A stretch of DNA of 64,000 nucleotides from Desulforamulus ruminis DSM 2154 (GCF_000215085.1 NC_015589.1:2678120-2742119), one strand, 5' to 3'; shown: positions 24,688 through 34,246, counted from the first letter of the stretch. The notes: generated by a model from the letters alone, not told the origin. Program-made: numbers and translations.

Positions 24688-26187
24688 ATGAAGTACGAAA
24701 GCACCCGCGGAAACAGTCCCGTCCTTTCTTCCGCTGAAGCCATAAAGCTGGGCATTGCCCCTGACGGAGGTCTTTTTGTCCCCACTTCCCCGGTAACCTT
24801 TAGCCCGGAAGCCATTGACAGGATGTCCTCCCTTTCCTACGGTCAGCGAGCCACTTTCATATTAAAGGAATTTCTGACGGACTATACTGCCGAGGAGCTG
24901 TCCCAGTGCGTGGAGGCTGCCTACGGCGGCAGCAAGTTTGACAGTCCCGAGGTGGCTCCGATAAAAAAACTCACCGGCGATACCTCGATTTTAGAACTGT
25001 GGCACGGCCCCACCTGCGCCTTTAAGGATATGGCCCTGCAGATCCTCCCCCGGTTTTTGGTTAAGGCGCTGGAGAAAACCGGCGAAAAAACCCATATCGT
25101 GATACTGGTGGCCACTTCCGGAGATACGGGAAAGGCGGCTCTGGAAGGATTCGCCGATGTGCCCGGGACCAGCATTGTGGTCTTTTTCCCGGAACAAGGG
25201 GTTAGCGCAGTGCAAAAAAGGCAGATGGTGACCCAAATCGGCGGCAACGTCCATGTGGTGGCGGTAAGGGGAAATTTTGATGATGCCCAGAGCGGAGTTA
25301 AGCAGGTCTTTGGCGACTGCGCTTTAAAGGCCCGATTTAATGACCGGGGCTTTAATCTCTCCTCCGCCAACTCCATTAACTGGGGCCGCCTGGTCCCTCA
25401 AATTGTTTACTATTTTTCGGCCTATGCGGATTTAGTGAAAGAAGGTACCATTAAATCCGGTGAAAAGATTAACTTTGCGGTTCCCACCGGCAACTTTGGC
25501 AATATTTTAGCCGGTTTTTACGCCCGGTCCATGGGTCTGCCCATCCACCGTCTTATCTGCGCGGCCAATGCCAATAACGTGCTGACGGATTTCATTAACA
25601 CCGGAACCTACGACCGCAACCGGGAGTTTTTGAAGACCCTGTCTCCCTCCATGGACATTCTTATCTCCAGCAACCTGGAACGGCTGCTCTACCTGCTGAC
25701 CGACCGCAAGGCAGAGCAAATTAACGCCTGGATGTCTGAATTAAAAACCAAAGGTTCCTATACCGTGGATGCAAAAACCCGGAATAAAGTGAAAGCTCTG
25801 TTCTGGTCCGGCTCGGCGGACGACGGGGAAACCCTGGCCACCATTAAAGAAGTCTGGGAGCGGCAGAACTACCTGCTGGACACCCACACCGCCGTAGCGG
25901 TTAACGTGCTGGAAAAATACCGCCGGGAAACCGGTGACGCTACCTACACCGTGGTTGCTTCCACCGCCAGCCCCTTTAAGTTCAACGGCAGCGTGGCCAA
26001 AGCCCTGCTGGGTGAAGAAACGCTGGAAGGTAAAGGTGAATTTGCCTTATTGCAGGATTTATCCTCCTACACCGGCTGGCCCATCCCGGGAGGACTGCAT
26101 GGTCTGGAGCAGCGCCCGGTACTGCACCAAAAGGTTGTCAACAAAGAACAAATTGGCGACGCGGTACAGGAATATCTTTTAACCTAA
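24688..26187 (+). CDS. thrC: Threonine synthase
   Basis: The protein has 499 residues from ATG 24688 behind TTAGGAGG. It is the long threonine synthase class (about 450-500 residues), with the N-terminal YESTRGN segment. The PLP lysine lies in HGPTCAFKDMALQ, and ATSGDTGKAALEG and PTGNFGNILAG bind phosphate. It converts O-phospho-L-homoserine to threonine in the cytosol. It stands alone in this stretch with a strong terminator. No T-box leader motif is seen upstream. Confidence 0.97.
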   Translation: MKYESTRGNSPVLSSAEAIKLGIAPDGGLFVPTSPVTFSPEAIDRMSSLSYGQRATFILKEFLTDYTAEELSQCVEAAYGGSKFDSPEVAPIKKLTGDTSILELWHGPTCAFKDMALQILPRFLVKALEKTGEKTHIVILVATSGDTGKAALEGFADVPGTSIVVFFPEQGVSAVQKRQMVTQIGGNVHVVAVRGNFDDAQSGVKQVFGDCALKARFNDRGFNLSSANSINWGRLVPQIVYYFSAYADLVKEGTIKSGEKINFAVPTGNFGNILAGFYARSMGLPIHRLICAANANNVLTDFINTGTYDRNREFLKTLSPSMDILISSNLERLLYLLTDRKAEQINAWMSELKTKGSYTVDAKTRNKVKALFWSGSADDGETLATIKEVWERQNYLLDTHTAVAVNVLEKYRRETGDATYTVVASTASPFKFNGSVAKALLGEETLEGKGEFALLQDLSSYTGWPIPGGLHGLEQRPVLHQKVVNKEQIGDAVQEYLLT

Positions 26188-26195
26188 AATATACA

Positions 26196-26225
26196 CCAAG
26201 GCCCTCTCGAAGGAGAGGGCCTTGG
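26196..26225 (+). terminator. Rho-independent terminator of thrC
   Basis: A 13-bp stem CCAAGGCCCTCTC/GAGAGGGCCTTGG with a GAAG loop is followed by AT-rich sequence with T runs. It may also serve the convergent permease gene. Confidence 0.85.
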
Positions 26226-26268
26226 TTATTAAAAATTTTTTCATCGTTGACAAACTGCAAAAATGGTA

Positions 26269-27729
26269 TTATATGGTATCCTTTCCGTACACCCGAAACA
26301 GGTCTTCATATTTTACCCGGTTTACTTCCGCCGGTTTTAATTTATATCCCCAGAGCTTATACCAGATCATGGGCAGGATCAACAGGGGCAGGCCAATATA
26401 AAGGGAAATTCTCAGGTCCTCATTAAAAGCAATAACCCCCAGGCAGGCCACCTGTATCCAGATGGCAAAGTGAGTCAGATAGGGAAACAGCGGGGTGCGG
26501 AACTTCAACTGTCCCGCATCAAAACCTTCCCGCCGCAGCTTGCGGCGGAAATTAAGCTGGGACCAACAGATGGAAATCCAGGCAATGGCCCCGGAAAATC
26601 CCGATAAAGCCAGCAGAATGGTAAAAATGGTCTGACTGGAGTCTAAAGTATAAGCCATTACGCAAATCCAACACCCGGCAATGGATAAAAATGTGGCGTT
26701 TTGCGGAACCCCGTTGCGGTTGAGCTTGCCCAGCCAACCCGGGGCCATGCCTTCCCGGGCCAGAGCATAAACCGCCCGGGTACAACCGTAAAGGCCGGAA
26801 TTGGAACAGGATATGGCCGCCGTCAGCACCACAAAGGAGAACAATCCGCCGGCCCATTTAAAACCATACAAATTGAGAGCCGCGGCAAATACACTTTCCT
26901 CCAGGCCGGCTTTGCCCCAGGGAAAGATGGTAACCAATAAAAAGACCGGAATCACATAGAGAGCAATAATGCGCCAGGTAACATTTTTAACGGCCGCCGG
27001 AATGGTTTTTTCCGGCTCCTTGCTTTCGCCGGCAGCCAGGCCGATAATTTCCGAACCCTGAAAGTTGACCAGAATAATGACCATAGTCAGCAGGACGGCC
27101 CAGGAACCCTTGGGCGTAAAGCCTCCTTCTCCCAGCAGGATGGAGGTTCCCATAAATCCTTCCTTGCCCAGCAGGCCTGAGAAAACCAGAATGGCTAGGA
27201 TAACAAACATAATAATGGCAAAAATCTTGATAATGGCCAGCCAAAATTCCAATTCCCCAAAGGTTCCCACATAGGATAGATTGATAATGGTAATGATCAA
27301 CCCAAACCCGATGGCCCACCAGATGGTCCCGACGGCCGGAAAGAAGTGATTCATGATAATTCCCGCGGCAATCATTTCGGCCGGCACATAAAATACCCAG
27401 GTAAGCCAGTAAGACCAGCCCATGCCGCAGGCCCAGGCCGGGGAAATAAAATCATTGGCGTAGGTTACAAAGGAACTGGAGATGGGGATGGCCACAGCCA
27501 GTTCGCCCATACACAGCATAACACAAAAAACAATCAAACCTCCCAGCAGATAAGCCAGACAGGCGGCGGGCCCTGCCGAATCAATGACATAACCCGTGCC
27601 AAGAAAATAGCCGCTTCCTATGATTCCCCCCAGGGCAATTAACTGCAAATGCCTGGATTTAAGGCCCCTATTAAACTTCTGTTCATTCATGGATACCCCG
27701 GGTAATGGATTGCTCTCCTGCTCCGGCAT
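26269..27729 (-). CDS. APC-superfamily amino acid permease
   Basis: The protein has 486 residues and about 12 hydrophobic segments. The first helix has the APC signature LIALGGIIGSGYFLGTG, and the later NFQGSEIIGLAAGESKEPEK is typical of the AAT branch (lysine, proline, aromatic or arginine-type permeases). The ATG at 27729 follows GGAGAAGG. The substrate cannot be fixed; closeness to aguAB makes an arginine-family or polyamine-related substrate possible but weakly supported. A promoter about 230 bases upstream implies a long leader. Confidence 0.88.
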   Translation of the reverse strand: MPEQESNPLPGVSMNEQKFNRGLKSRHLQLIALGGIIGSGYFLGTGYVIDSAGPAACLAYLLGGLIVFCVMLCMGELAVAIPISSSFVTYANDFISPAWACGMGWSYWLTWVFYVPAEMIAAGIIMNHFFPAVGTIWWAIGFGLIITIINLSYVGTFGELEFWLAIIKIFAIIMFVILAILVFSGLLGKEGFMGTSILLGEGGFTPKGSWAVLLTMVIILVNFQGSEIIGLAAGESKEPEKTIPAAVKNVTWRIIALYVIPVFLLVTIFPWGKAGLEESVFAAALNLYGFKWAGGLFSFVVLTAAISCSNSGLYGCTRAVYALAREGMAPGWLGKLNRNGVPQNATFLSIAGCWICVMAYTLDSSQTIFTILLALSGFSGAIAWISICWSQLNFRRKLRREGFDAGQLKFRTPLFPYLTHFAIWIQVACLGVIAFNEDLRISLYIGLPLLILPMIWYKLWGYKLKPAEVNRVKYEDLFRVYGKDTI

Positions 27730-28227
27730 TCTTTTCCTTCTCCTTCCAGGCCGACATCATTGCCGGACCTTTATATTAGCTATAACACCCCCGAAATAAC
27801 CAGCCCGCCTCTATTTCTGATCTCTCCTTAAGCTTCCCGGGTAAATTTTTTCCCTGGCCGCATCGGCAATAAAGCAACGTAAAAGATTCGACGGGACAAG
27901 ATGTCCTCCTGCACGGCACAGCACAAATCATGAGAAATTTATCGGCTGAGTAAAAGGGTTAAAAACGTATAATAACAGAGAAATTCCAAATCTGCAATCC
28001 TGCAAAAAAATTTATTTTTTGCAGGTTGCGCTCAAAACGAACGGCATACCTAATCCAAGGATTTGCCGGAGTGCCTCCCTTCGTCCCCCTTTTCCATTCT
28101 CCAGCAGCACATGATGTTGGCAATAGCCCAGCACAGCAAACGGGCTTCCGCCAAATGTGGTAATCAACACCATCCTTAAATTTTTGATTTATCAACCATA
28201 TCGTAAATTGTGTGTCAAAACAAAAAA
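27730..28227. other. Long intergenic region with leader of the permease gene
   Basis: No convincing gene is present. It contains the leftward promoter at 27969-27997, a leader of about 230 bases with no riboswitch class that I recognise, and a palindrome CCTGCAAAAAA/TTTTTTGCAGG at 27999-28025. An open frame at 27959-28231 on the minus strand lacks a ribosome binding site and protein-like composition. Confidence 0.5.
27969..27997 (-). promoter_or_regulatory. Sigma-A-type promoter of the amino acid permease
   Basis: On the minus strand, TTGCAG (27992-27997), 17 bases, TATTAT (27969-27974). The predicted transcript start is about 230 bases before the ATG. Confidence 0.5.
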
Positions 28228-28242
28228 GCACCCCCGGGGTGC
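28221..28242 (-). terminator. Terminator of the aguAB operon
   Basis: A GC-rich hairpin GCACCCC/GGGGTGC (28228-28242) is followed on the minus strand by a run of six T, 27 bases after the aguB stop. Confidence 0.8.
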
Positions 28243-28268
28243 AATTTAACTAACGGCTGGCCTAGTGA

Positions 28269-29138
28269 TTATACAATTCCATCGGAAGTTAAAATCGCTT
28301 TGTACATTTCAGGCCTTCTGTCACGAAAGATCCCCCACTCGGCCCTTTGGGCGTCAATTTTCTCCAAGTCAAATTCAGCCACCAGGACGGTTTCCGAGGT
28401 GCGATCCGCTTCCGCCACCTTTTCGCCCAACGGGTTGGCGATAAAGGAAGAACCATAAAAAGTAATCCTGGAATCCTCCATGGTTTCAACACCGGTGCGG
28501 TTGGATGCTATCACCGGAATGAGGTTTGCCGCCGCATGCCCCTGCATGCAAAGCTGCCAGTGATTTTTAGAATCAAGGCCCTCATTCCGGGGCTCGGAAC
28601 CAATGGCCGTTGGGTACAGCAATAGTTCCGCTCCCATCAGAGCCATGCACCGGGCTGCTTCGGGATACCATTGATCCCAGCAGATGCCTACTCCGATGCG
28701 GGCATACCGGGTGCACCAGACCTTAAATCCTGTGTCTCCCGGATTAAAATAGTATTTCTCTTCATACCCGGGACCATCCGGTATGTGGGTCTTTCGGTAA
28801 ACCCCCAGCACCTCGCCGCTGGCATCAATTACGGCCACGGAATTATACCGTGCCTGGTTCTTTCTTTCAAAAAAGCTGATGGGCAGGACTACCTCCAGCT
28901 CTTCGGCAATTTTGCAAAAATGCCGGACCGCTTTATTGTCTCCTGTTTCAGCGGCCAGTTGATAAAATTCAGCCTTTTCTTTCTGGCAGAAATAAGGGGT
29001 TTCAAAAAGTTCCTGCAGCAAAATAATCCTGGCGCCCCGGGAAGCGGCTTTCCGGACAAGCCCTTCCGCCTTTGCAATATTTTTGGCGGCATCCCGGGAA
29101 CAGCACATTTGGGTCGCGGCCACCATGATTTTACGCAT
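28269..29138 (-). CDS. aguB: N-carbamoylputrescine amidase
   Basis: The protein has 289 residues from ATG 29138, which follows GGAGGAGG; the frame extends upstream without reason. It is a nitrilase-fold enzyme with the Glu-Lys-Cys triad in LLQELFETPYF, YRKTHIPDGPGYEE and GVGICWDQWYPEA. It hydrolyses N-carbamoylputrescine to putrescine, CO2 and ammonia. It lies 25 bases downstream of aguA, the gene for the preceding step. Together they form a compact agmatine-to-putrescine route. Confidence 0.95.
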   Translation of the reverse strand: MRKIMVAATQMCCSRDAAKNIAKAEGLVRKAASRGARIILLQELFETPYFCQKEKAEFYQLAAETGDNKAVRHFCKIAEELEVVLPISFFERKNQARYNSVAVIDASGEVLGVYRKTHIPDGPGYEEKYYFNPGDTGFKVWCTRYARIGVGICWDQWYPEAARCMALMGAELLLYPTAIGSEPRNEGLDSKNHWQLCMQGHAAANLIPVIASNRTGVETMEDSRITFYGSSFIANPLGEKVAEADRTSETVLVAEFDLEKIDAQRAEWGIFRDRRPEMYKAILTSDGIV

Positions 29139-29163
29139 GCTTATCCTCCTCCAAGCTTTATGG

Positions 29164-30183
29164 CTAAGGACCGGGCATTTGCTGGGTAATGCAGTGTACA
29201 TTCCCGCCGCCTTTAACGATGGGCAGCCCATTCACCGTAACCACCTTCCGGTTGCAAAGGGTCTTCTGTAAAACCTGCAGGGCCTGCCGGTCCGTCTCTT
29301 CACACTCTCCCCCAAAGACAGGCAGTACAATCCCCCCGTTAACAAAGTAGAAATTAATATAACTTAATGTTAAACGTTCTCCTCCGAAATATTGGACCGG
29401 AGGTAATTCCATTTTAATGATTTCCAGCTTTCTTCCCTTGGCATCGCTGGACTTTTCCAGGATAGCGAGGTTTTCCTTTAATATTTCATAATTGGGCTCG
29501 TTGCGGTTGGAGCAGGTATGGACTAAAATCACTCCCGGTTCGGCAAAGCAAGCCACATTGTCCACATGGCCGTCCGTTTCATCCCCATACAATCCTTTTT
29601 TTAACCAAATCAATTTTTCAATACCCAGAAACTTTCTTAATACTTCTTCGATCTCCTCTTTACTTAAATGAGGGTTCCTGTTTTTATTCAGCAGGCATTC
29701 TTCGGTGGTCAGCAGGGTTCCTTCCCCGTCCACGTGAACGGACCCGCCCTCCAGGACAATGGGTGCGTTAAAACAGGGCAGCCCTAACTGTTTTAAGAGC
29801 TCCGGAGCCACCTGATCGTCCTTGGCCCAGGGACGGAACTTTTCTCCCCAGGCATTAAAAATCCAGTTAACCCCGGCCACCTCCCCCTTGAGATTCACCA
29901 CAAAGGTCGGACCGTTGTCCCGCATCCAGGAGTCATCATGTTCTATTGACACAATACGGACCGTGGGTCCGCAAAGACGGGCCGCCTCCCGGGCCTGCTC
30001 CGGATTGGCCAGCATGGTTACAGGCTCAAAGGAGGCAATGGTCCTGGCCACTTCGGCAAAGGCTCCCTTGGCTTCATGGTAGCAATCCGGCCATTGTTCT
30101 TCATGCACCGGCCATTCCATAAAGGTGCAGGCATGCCTGGACCATTCCGCAGGCATTTTAAAATGAAAATCCCCCGGCGTCAT
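29164..30183 (-). CDS. aguA: Agmatine deiminase
   Basis: The protein has 339 residues, standard for the peptidyl-arginine deiminase-like family. Substrate and catalytic segments are visible: MEWPVHEEQW, DDSWMRDNGPTF, DETDGHVDNVACF, and the nucleophilic cysteine in GGGNVHCITQQ near the C-terminus. It turns agmatine into N-carbamoylputrescine and ammonia. It is first in the aguA-aguB operon; the ATG at 30183 follows GAGGGAAG. Confidence 0.96.
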   Translation of the reverse strand: MTPGDFHFKMPAEWSRHACTFMEWPVHEEQWPDCYHEAKGAFAEVARTIASFEPVTMLANPEQAREAARLCGPTVRIVSIEHDDSWMRDNGPTFVVNLKGEVAGVNWIFNAWGEKFRPWAKDDQVAPELLKQLGLPCFNAPIVLEGGSVHVDGEGTLLTTEECLLNKNRNPHLSKEEIEEVLRKFLGIEKLIWLKKGLYGDETDGHVDNVACFAEPGVILVHTCSNRNEPNYEILKENLAILEKSSDAKGRKLEIIKMELPPVQYFGGERLTLSYINFYFVNGGIVLPVFGGECEETDRQALQVLQKTLCNRKVVTVNGLPIVKGGGNVHCITQQMPGP

Positions 30184-30317
30184 CTTTCTTCCCTCTTCTA
30201 TTGATTTCCCACAGTAAAGATCCGCAGTAAGAATGCTTTAAAATATTACCATAAAAAGGAAAATTTTTCAAACCAATATTGGACTACATACAACAAACGG
30301 CCGGTAAAACAAGATAA

Positions 30318-30357
30318 GCAAAGCCCATGATTCCGGCTGAAGAATCATGGGCTTTGC
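30318..30357 (-). terminator. Terminator after the glcD-glcF-like operon
   Basis: A perfect 16-bp stem GCAAAGCCCATGATTC (30318-30333) pairs with 30342-30357. It lies 4 bases past the stop of the Fe-S subunit gene; T-richness is moderate. Confidence 0.8.
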
Positions 30358-30361
30358 TCGA

Positions 30362-31663
30362 TTAACCCGCTTTTTGAGCCGGGTCCTTTTTTTGTTGCCG
30401 ATTTTGGTACGCTTTATGCACCACTTCAATGATGTGCATTACGTTTTGACCCATTTTTTCCTGGGCCAGACCGTCTTCAAGCTGCATCCGGCAGGACCCG
30501 CAGCCGGTAATCACCGTGTCGGCGCCGGTACCTTGGATGTCCTCCAGTTTCTTGCCGAGAATTTGATAAGACATTGGATAGTTGGTTAAACTAAATGAAC
30601 CGGCACCACCGCAGCAGCGATTAGGTGCTTTCAAGGGCTTATAAATGAGACCGGGAATGTTTTGTAAAATCTCCAGGGGTTGACGGGTGATGCCCAAACC
30701 CCGGCCTAGGTGACAGGGCTCGTGATAGGTAAAGGTCATGTCAACGGGCCCCAGTTTGGAGAAATCAACCTTTAACACGTCCACCAGATATTCGGAAATA
30801 TCATAGGTCTTTTGAGCAATCGCCTTTGCCTTTCCGGCATAAATGGGATCCTTTTCCAGCAATTGGCCGTATTTTTCCTTAAAGGATTCGCCACAGGTGC
30901 CGCAAATGGTAATAATGGCCTCTACATCCAGCTTGCTGAACAAGTCCACATGAGACTTTGCCATTTCCCGGGCGCATTCCACGTCGCCGTTAATTAAAGC
31001 CGGCGCTCCGCAGCAGTGCTGCTCTTTGGGAAAAACAACGTCAATATCGTTGTAGTTTAACACTTCTACCACCGCTTGACCCACAGAGGTATAAATGTAA
31101 TTGGTTACACAGCCGGAGAAAAAGGCAACCTTCCGGCGGGGCTGCTTCACCTTGCTTTCCTCGGGAATCAGAGATTTTAGCGGTTTTTCCGCCAAAGACG
31201 GCAGCACCCGGCGGGATTCCAAACCAATGGGAAACCTAGGACTCATGCCCTTCTTCTTTCTCTTAAAGGCCAGGCCCTGAAACTTTCCCCCCACGCGCAG
31301 TCCCAAATCAAACAATTTGGGGTGCCGCAGCAAATTAAAGGCTGCTTTTTTGGCTGTGGGCAGACCCTTTTGACGTGCCAGTTCCGCCCGGGCCGCCAGG
31401 ATCACCTCATGCACCTTTACACCACAGGGACAGTTGGCACTGCAGGCCTCACAGGTTAGGCAAAGATCAAAGCGTTTGGCGATTCCCGGAGTATAACCGA
31501 TTTCCCCCTTTAAAATGGCCTCAGCTAACTTTAACTTCCCCCGGGCTACACTGGCTTCGGCACGGGTTTCTTTATAAATAGGGCATACGGCCTGGCAGTT
31601 GCCGCATTTCATGCATTTCATCAGTTCTTCTTCAATTTCTTTTAATCCATCATAAATGGACAT
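30362..31663 (-). CDS. GlcF-like Fe-S subunit of a 2-hydroxyacid (glycolate/lactate) oxidoreductase
   Basis: The protein has 433 residues. Two 4Fe-4S motifs lie near the N-terminus (CMKCGNCQAVCPIYKE and CLTCEACSANCPCG), followed by two cysteine-rich CCG domains (QHCCGAPAL and NRCCGGAGSF). It should pass electrons from the FAD subunit encoded just upstream (13-base gap) to a membrane or soluble acceptor. In sulfate reducers such pairs often oxidise lactate, but glycolate cannot be excluded. ATG 31663 follows GGAGGG. Confidence 0.92.
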   Translation of the reverse strand: MSIYDGLKEIEEELMKCMKCGNCQAVCPIYKETRAEASVARGKLKLAEAILKGEIGYTPGIAKRFDLCLTCEACSANCPCGVKVHEVILAARAELARQKGLPTAKKAAFNLLRHPKLFDLGLRVGGKFQGLAFKRKKKGMSPRFPIGLESRRVLPSLAEKPLKSLIPEESKVKQPRRKVAFFSGCVTNYIYTSVGQAVVEVLNYNDIDVVFPKEQHCCGAPALINGDVECAREMAKSHVDLFSKLDVEAIITICGTCGESFKEKYGQLLEKDPIYAGKAKAIAQKTYDISEYLVDVLKVDFSKLGPVDMTFTYHEPCHLGRGLGITRQPLEILQNIPGLIYKPLKAPNRCCGGAGSFSLTNYPMSYQILGKKLEDIQGTGADTVITGCGSCRMQLEDGLAQEKMGQNVMHIIEVVHKAYQNRQQKKDPAQKAG

Positions 31664-31676
31664 CCCGGTTCCCTCC

Positions 31677-33056
31677 TTAGCTCAGCATTTTACCAGGGTT
31701 TAAAAGATTCTCCGGATCAAGGGCTCTTTTTATCTTGCGCATGACTTCCACACCCTGTTCGCCAAACTCCAGGGGCAGGTACTTGGCCTTAGCCATCCCG
31801 ATGCCGTGTTCGCCGCTGATGGTACCGCCCAGTTCCAGGGCCACTTTAAAGATTTCATCCACCGCCTGGTGAACTCTTTTCATTTCTTCGGTATCCCGGG
31901 CGTCGGTCAGGATGGTGGGGTGCAGGTTGCCGTCGCCGGCATGGCCGAAGGTGCCGATTTGCAAATTGTATTTTTTAGCGATTTGCTGCAGGGCTACCAG
32001 CATATCGGTTAACCGGCTGCGGGGTACGGTGGCGTCTTCCAGCACCGTGGTGGGTTTTACCTGGGCCAGGGCCGGCAGAGCCGCCCGACGGGCTGCCCAC
32101 AGTCCGTCCCGTTCTTGATCATCTTTGGCAACTTTGATTTTACCGTTGTTTTTCTCAATAACCTTGATTACGGTATCCGCTTCCCGCTGAACCACTTCGG
32201 GAATGCCGTCCACTTCAATCAGCAGCACCGCCTCCACATCGGTGGGCAGACCCACTTTGGCAAAGTTTTCTACCGTGCGGATGGTCACCTGATCCATAAT
32301 TTCCATGGTAGCGGGAATGACCTTGCTGCGAACAATCTCGGTAACGGAATCGCCGGCATCGGAAAGATTGTCGAAGGTGGCCAGCATGGCCTTCTTGGCT
32401 TCCGGAGCAGGAATCAATTTTACCGTAATTTCAGTAATAATGCCCAGGGTACCCTCTGCCCCGGTAAACAGTTTTACCATATCATAGGCCGTAACGTTCT
32501 TTACGGTTTTGCCTCCGAAACGGGCTGTGGTGCCATCCGCCAGCACCACCTCAATGCCCATGACATAATGCTTGGTTACACCGTATTTAAGACCCCGCAA
32601 ACCACCGGAACATTCGGATACGCTGCCGCCCATGGTTGCGGTGGCCACTGTGCCCGGATCCGGAGGATAAATTAAACCAAAGGAAGCTACCGCATTATTC
32701 AGGTCTTGAATAACCACACCGGGTTGAACCAGCGCCACCAGATTATCCGCGTCAATTTCTACAATTCGGTTCATGCCCTGCAAGGAAAGTACAATCCCTC
32801 CCTGAATAGGGATGGTCCCGCCGCTGAGGTTGGTTCCGGAACCTCTGGGGTAAACCGGCGTTTTAAATTGCCGGGCAATATTGATAATTCGCACCACTTC
32901 TTCCGTATTTCCGGGAACCACCACCACATCGGGCAATTTGCTGGGCATATCCGCCGTGGCGTCAAAGGAATAACAGATCAAATCTTCCGGCTCGGTAATC
33001 ACCTTTTCCCTGCCCAGTGCTTTCATAAGCTCTTCAATCATTTGGGCCTTAGACAT
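31677..33056 (-). CDS. GlcD-like FAD-linked 2-hydroxyacid dehydrogenase
   Basis: The protein has 459 residues from ATG 33056; the upstream GTG lies inside the GGAGGG ribosome binding site. The PCMH-type FAD domain contains YPRGSGTNLSGGTIP and PPDPGTVATATMGGSVSECS, and the C-terminal FAD-oxidase domain has FGHAGDGNLHPTIL and GTISGEHGIGMAK. The family includes glycolate oxidase GlcD and D-lactate dehydrogenases. It pairs with the Fe-S subunit next to it. The chirality and identity of the substrate cannot be read from sequence. Confidence 0.93.
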   Translation of the reverse strand: MSKAQMIEELMKALGREKVITEPEDLICYSFDATADMPSKLPDVVVVPGNTEEVVRIINIARQFKTPVYPRGSGTNLSGGTIPIQGGIVLSLQGMNRIVEIDADNLVALVQPGVVIQDLNNAVASFGLIYPPDPGTVATATMGGSVSECSGGLRGLKYGVTKHYVMGIEVVLADGTTARFGGKTVKNVTAYDMVKLFTGAEGTLGIITEITVKLIPAPEAKKAMLATFDNLSDAGDSVTEIVRSKVIPATMEIMDQVTIRTVENFAKVGLPTDVEAVLLIEVDGIPEVVQREADTVIKVIEKNNGKIKVAKDDQERDGLWAARRAALPALAQVKPTTVLEDATVPRSRLTDMLVALQQIAKKYNLQIGTFGHAGDGNLHPTILTDARDTEEMKRVHQAVDEIFKVALELGGTISGEHGIGMAKAKYLPLEFGEQGVEVMRKIKRALDPENLLNPGKMLS

Positions 33057-33524
33057 GAATAATCCCTCCACTCAGTAATTTATTAGGACCAAAAAAGCAA
33101 TATACAAAAAATAAAGAAAACTTGACTTCCACAAAGTGGCGGCAAAACAAAAAGCCTATTTCCGGATGTTGTCTGAAGGTACGGTGGTATGACCTAATAA
33201 AATATAATACACCTAAAAATTTAATTGAAATTGTAATTTATTTCGACATTGATTCATTCTTTCCTGCCTTTAAATTTTTGTTTATTCATTCTGATATTGT
33301 TTAAAAACATTTTATCAAATTACGGGCAAATAAGAAAATTGTAATTTTTCTTATTTTGTCAGTTTTTGGCATAATTTGCTGTTAAAAACCTGTTATAAAC
33401 ATTTCTCAAATAGTTGTAAAATAGGGATAAAAGTCTTATTATTAATATAATTTGTAAGATCTATGTTCTTTCTCTGTAATTCCTCCCTATTATAATTTTT
33501 CAAAAAGCATATGGAGGGATTTAT
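33057..33524. other. AT-rich divergent intergenic region
   Basis: No gene is seen. It lies between the leftward glcD-like gene and the rightward ferritin-like gene. It holds the rightward promoter at 33414-33442. A weaker leftward candidate (TTCAAT, 17 bases, TATATT) lies near 33196-33225. Confidence 0.5.
33414..33442 (+). promoter_or_regulatory. Sigma-A-type promoter of the ferritin-like gene
   Basis: TTGTAA (33414-33419), 17 bases, TATTAT (33437-33442), about 80 bases before the ATG at 33525. Confidence 0.55.
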
Positions 33525-34013
33525 ATGACCATTGCATGTGGCATGGATAAGCAAGGATTCAGTGTTTCAGATATTATTGAGGTGGCTGTGAAAATTGAAC
33601 AAGCTGGTAAAAAATTTTATTCCAGTCTGGCCATTCAAGAAGTAAACGAACCTGTGCGGGATCTTTTTATCCATCTGGCCAATGAGGAAGAAAATCATGT
33701 GAAGTCCTTTCAGTATCTCACCTATGTGCTTAAAGACGAGGGTTTATCCTCCTGTAGCGCCGATTATCTGGAGTATCTGAATGCGGTGATTAAGGCCCAC
33801 ATCTTTTTTAATCAGGATCCGGACAATCTGGAAAGAATTGAATCAGTCCGTGAAGCACTGGAAATGGCTATCCGGTTTGAGCGAGATTCTATTTTGGTAT
33901 TTAATGAATTGATGTCCCTGGTGGGTAACAAGGGGAAAGAAGCCCTACAGAATTTAATCTTCCAGGAGCAGGTCCATATCCGAACATTGGCCCATTCCTT
34001 TGATCAAGTCTAA
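33525..34013 (+). CDS. Rubrerythrin-type ferritin-like diiron protein
   Basis: The protein has 162 residues, all helical. Metal-binding ExxH-type positions are visible in VAVKIEQAGKKFYSS, ANEEENHVKSFQYL, AIRFERDSILVF and IFQEQVHIRTLAH, the four-helix layout of rubrerythrins. The C-terminal rubredoxin domain of classical rubrerythrin is absent. Its likely role is peroxide removal or iron handling in an anaerobe. The ATG follows GGAGGGA. Confidence 0.85.
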   Translation: MTIACGMDKQGFSVSDIIEVAVKIEQAGKKFYSSLAIQEVNEPVRDLFIHLANEEENHVKSFQYLTYVLKDEGLSSCSADYLEYLNAVIKAHIFFNQDPDNLERIESVREALEMAIRFERDSILVFNELMSLVGNKGKEALQNLIFQEQVHIRTLAHSFDQV

Positions 34014-34043
34014 TTTTTCAGCAAATTCGTTGGAGGTGGAAGC

Positions 34044-34223
34044 ATGTCAAATAACCGCCCAAATACACCCATTACACTGGGGCTTATTATCTTCAGTATT
34101 CTGGGACTTATTTCTATCGCGGCTTTTATCATTGATCCTTACGGAGAATGGTCCTTTGTGGTGTTACTTGCGGTCCTGGTGACAGGCTGGTTCCAAACGA
34201 GGAGAAAAAAGCCTCCTGTTTAA
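34044..34223 (+). CDS. Small two-helix membrane protein, 59 residues
   Basis: It starts with ATG 34044 behind TGGAGGTGG and ends with TAA at 34221-34223. The product has a short polar N-terminus, a hydrophobic helix (ITLGLIIFSILGLISIAAFI), a DPYGEW turn, a second helix (VVLLAVLVTGWF) and a basic tail QTRRKKPPV. It follows the ferritin-like gene by 30 bases and shares its terminator, so it is co-transcribed. The function is unknown. Confidence 0.75.
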   Translation: MSNNRPNTPITLGLIIFSILGLISIAAFIIDPYGEWSFVVLLAVLVTGWFQTRRKKPPV

Positions 34224-34246
34224 CATTATTCATTATCCTTTAACAT

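Noticed and set aside
27776-27931. A 51-residue cysteine-rich leader peptide before the amino acid permease
   Set aside because: The frame has an ATG but no ribosome binding site and no clear protein character, so it was kept only as part of the leader.
27959-28231. A 90-residue minus-strand reading frame
   Set aside because: It has no ribosome binding site, spans the promoter and palindrome at 27969-28025, and resembles no protein.
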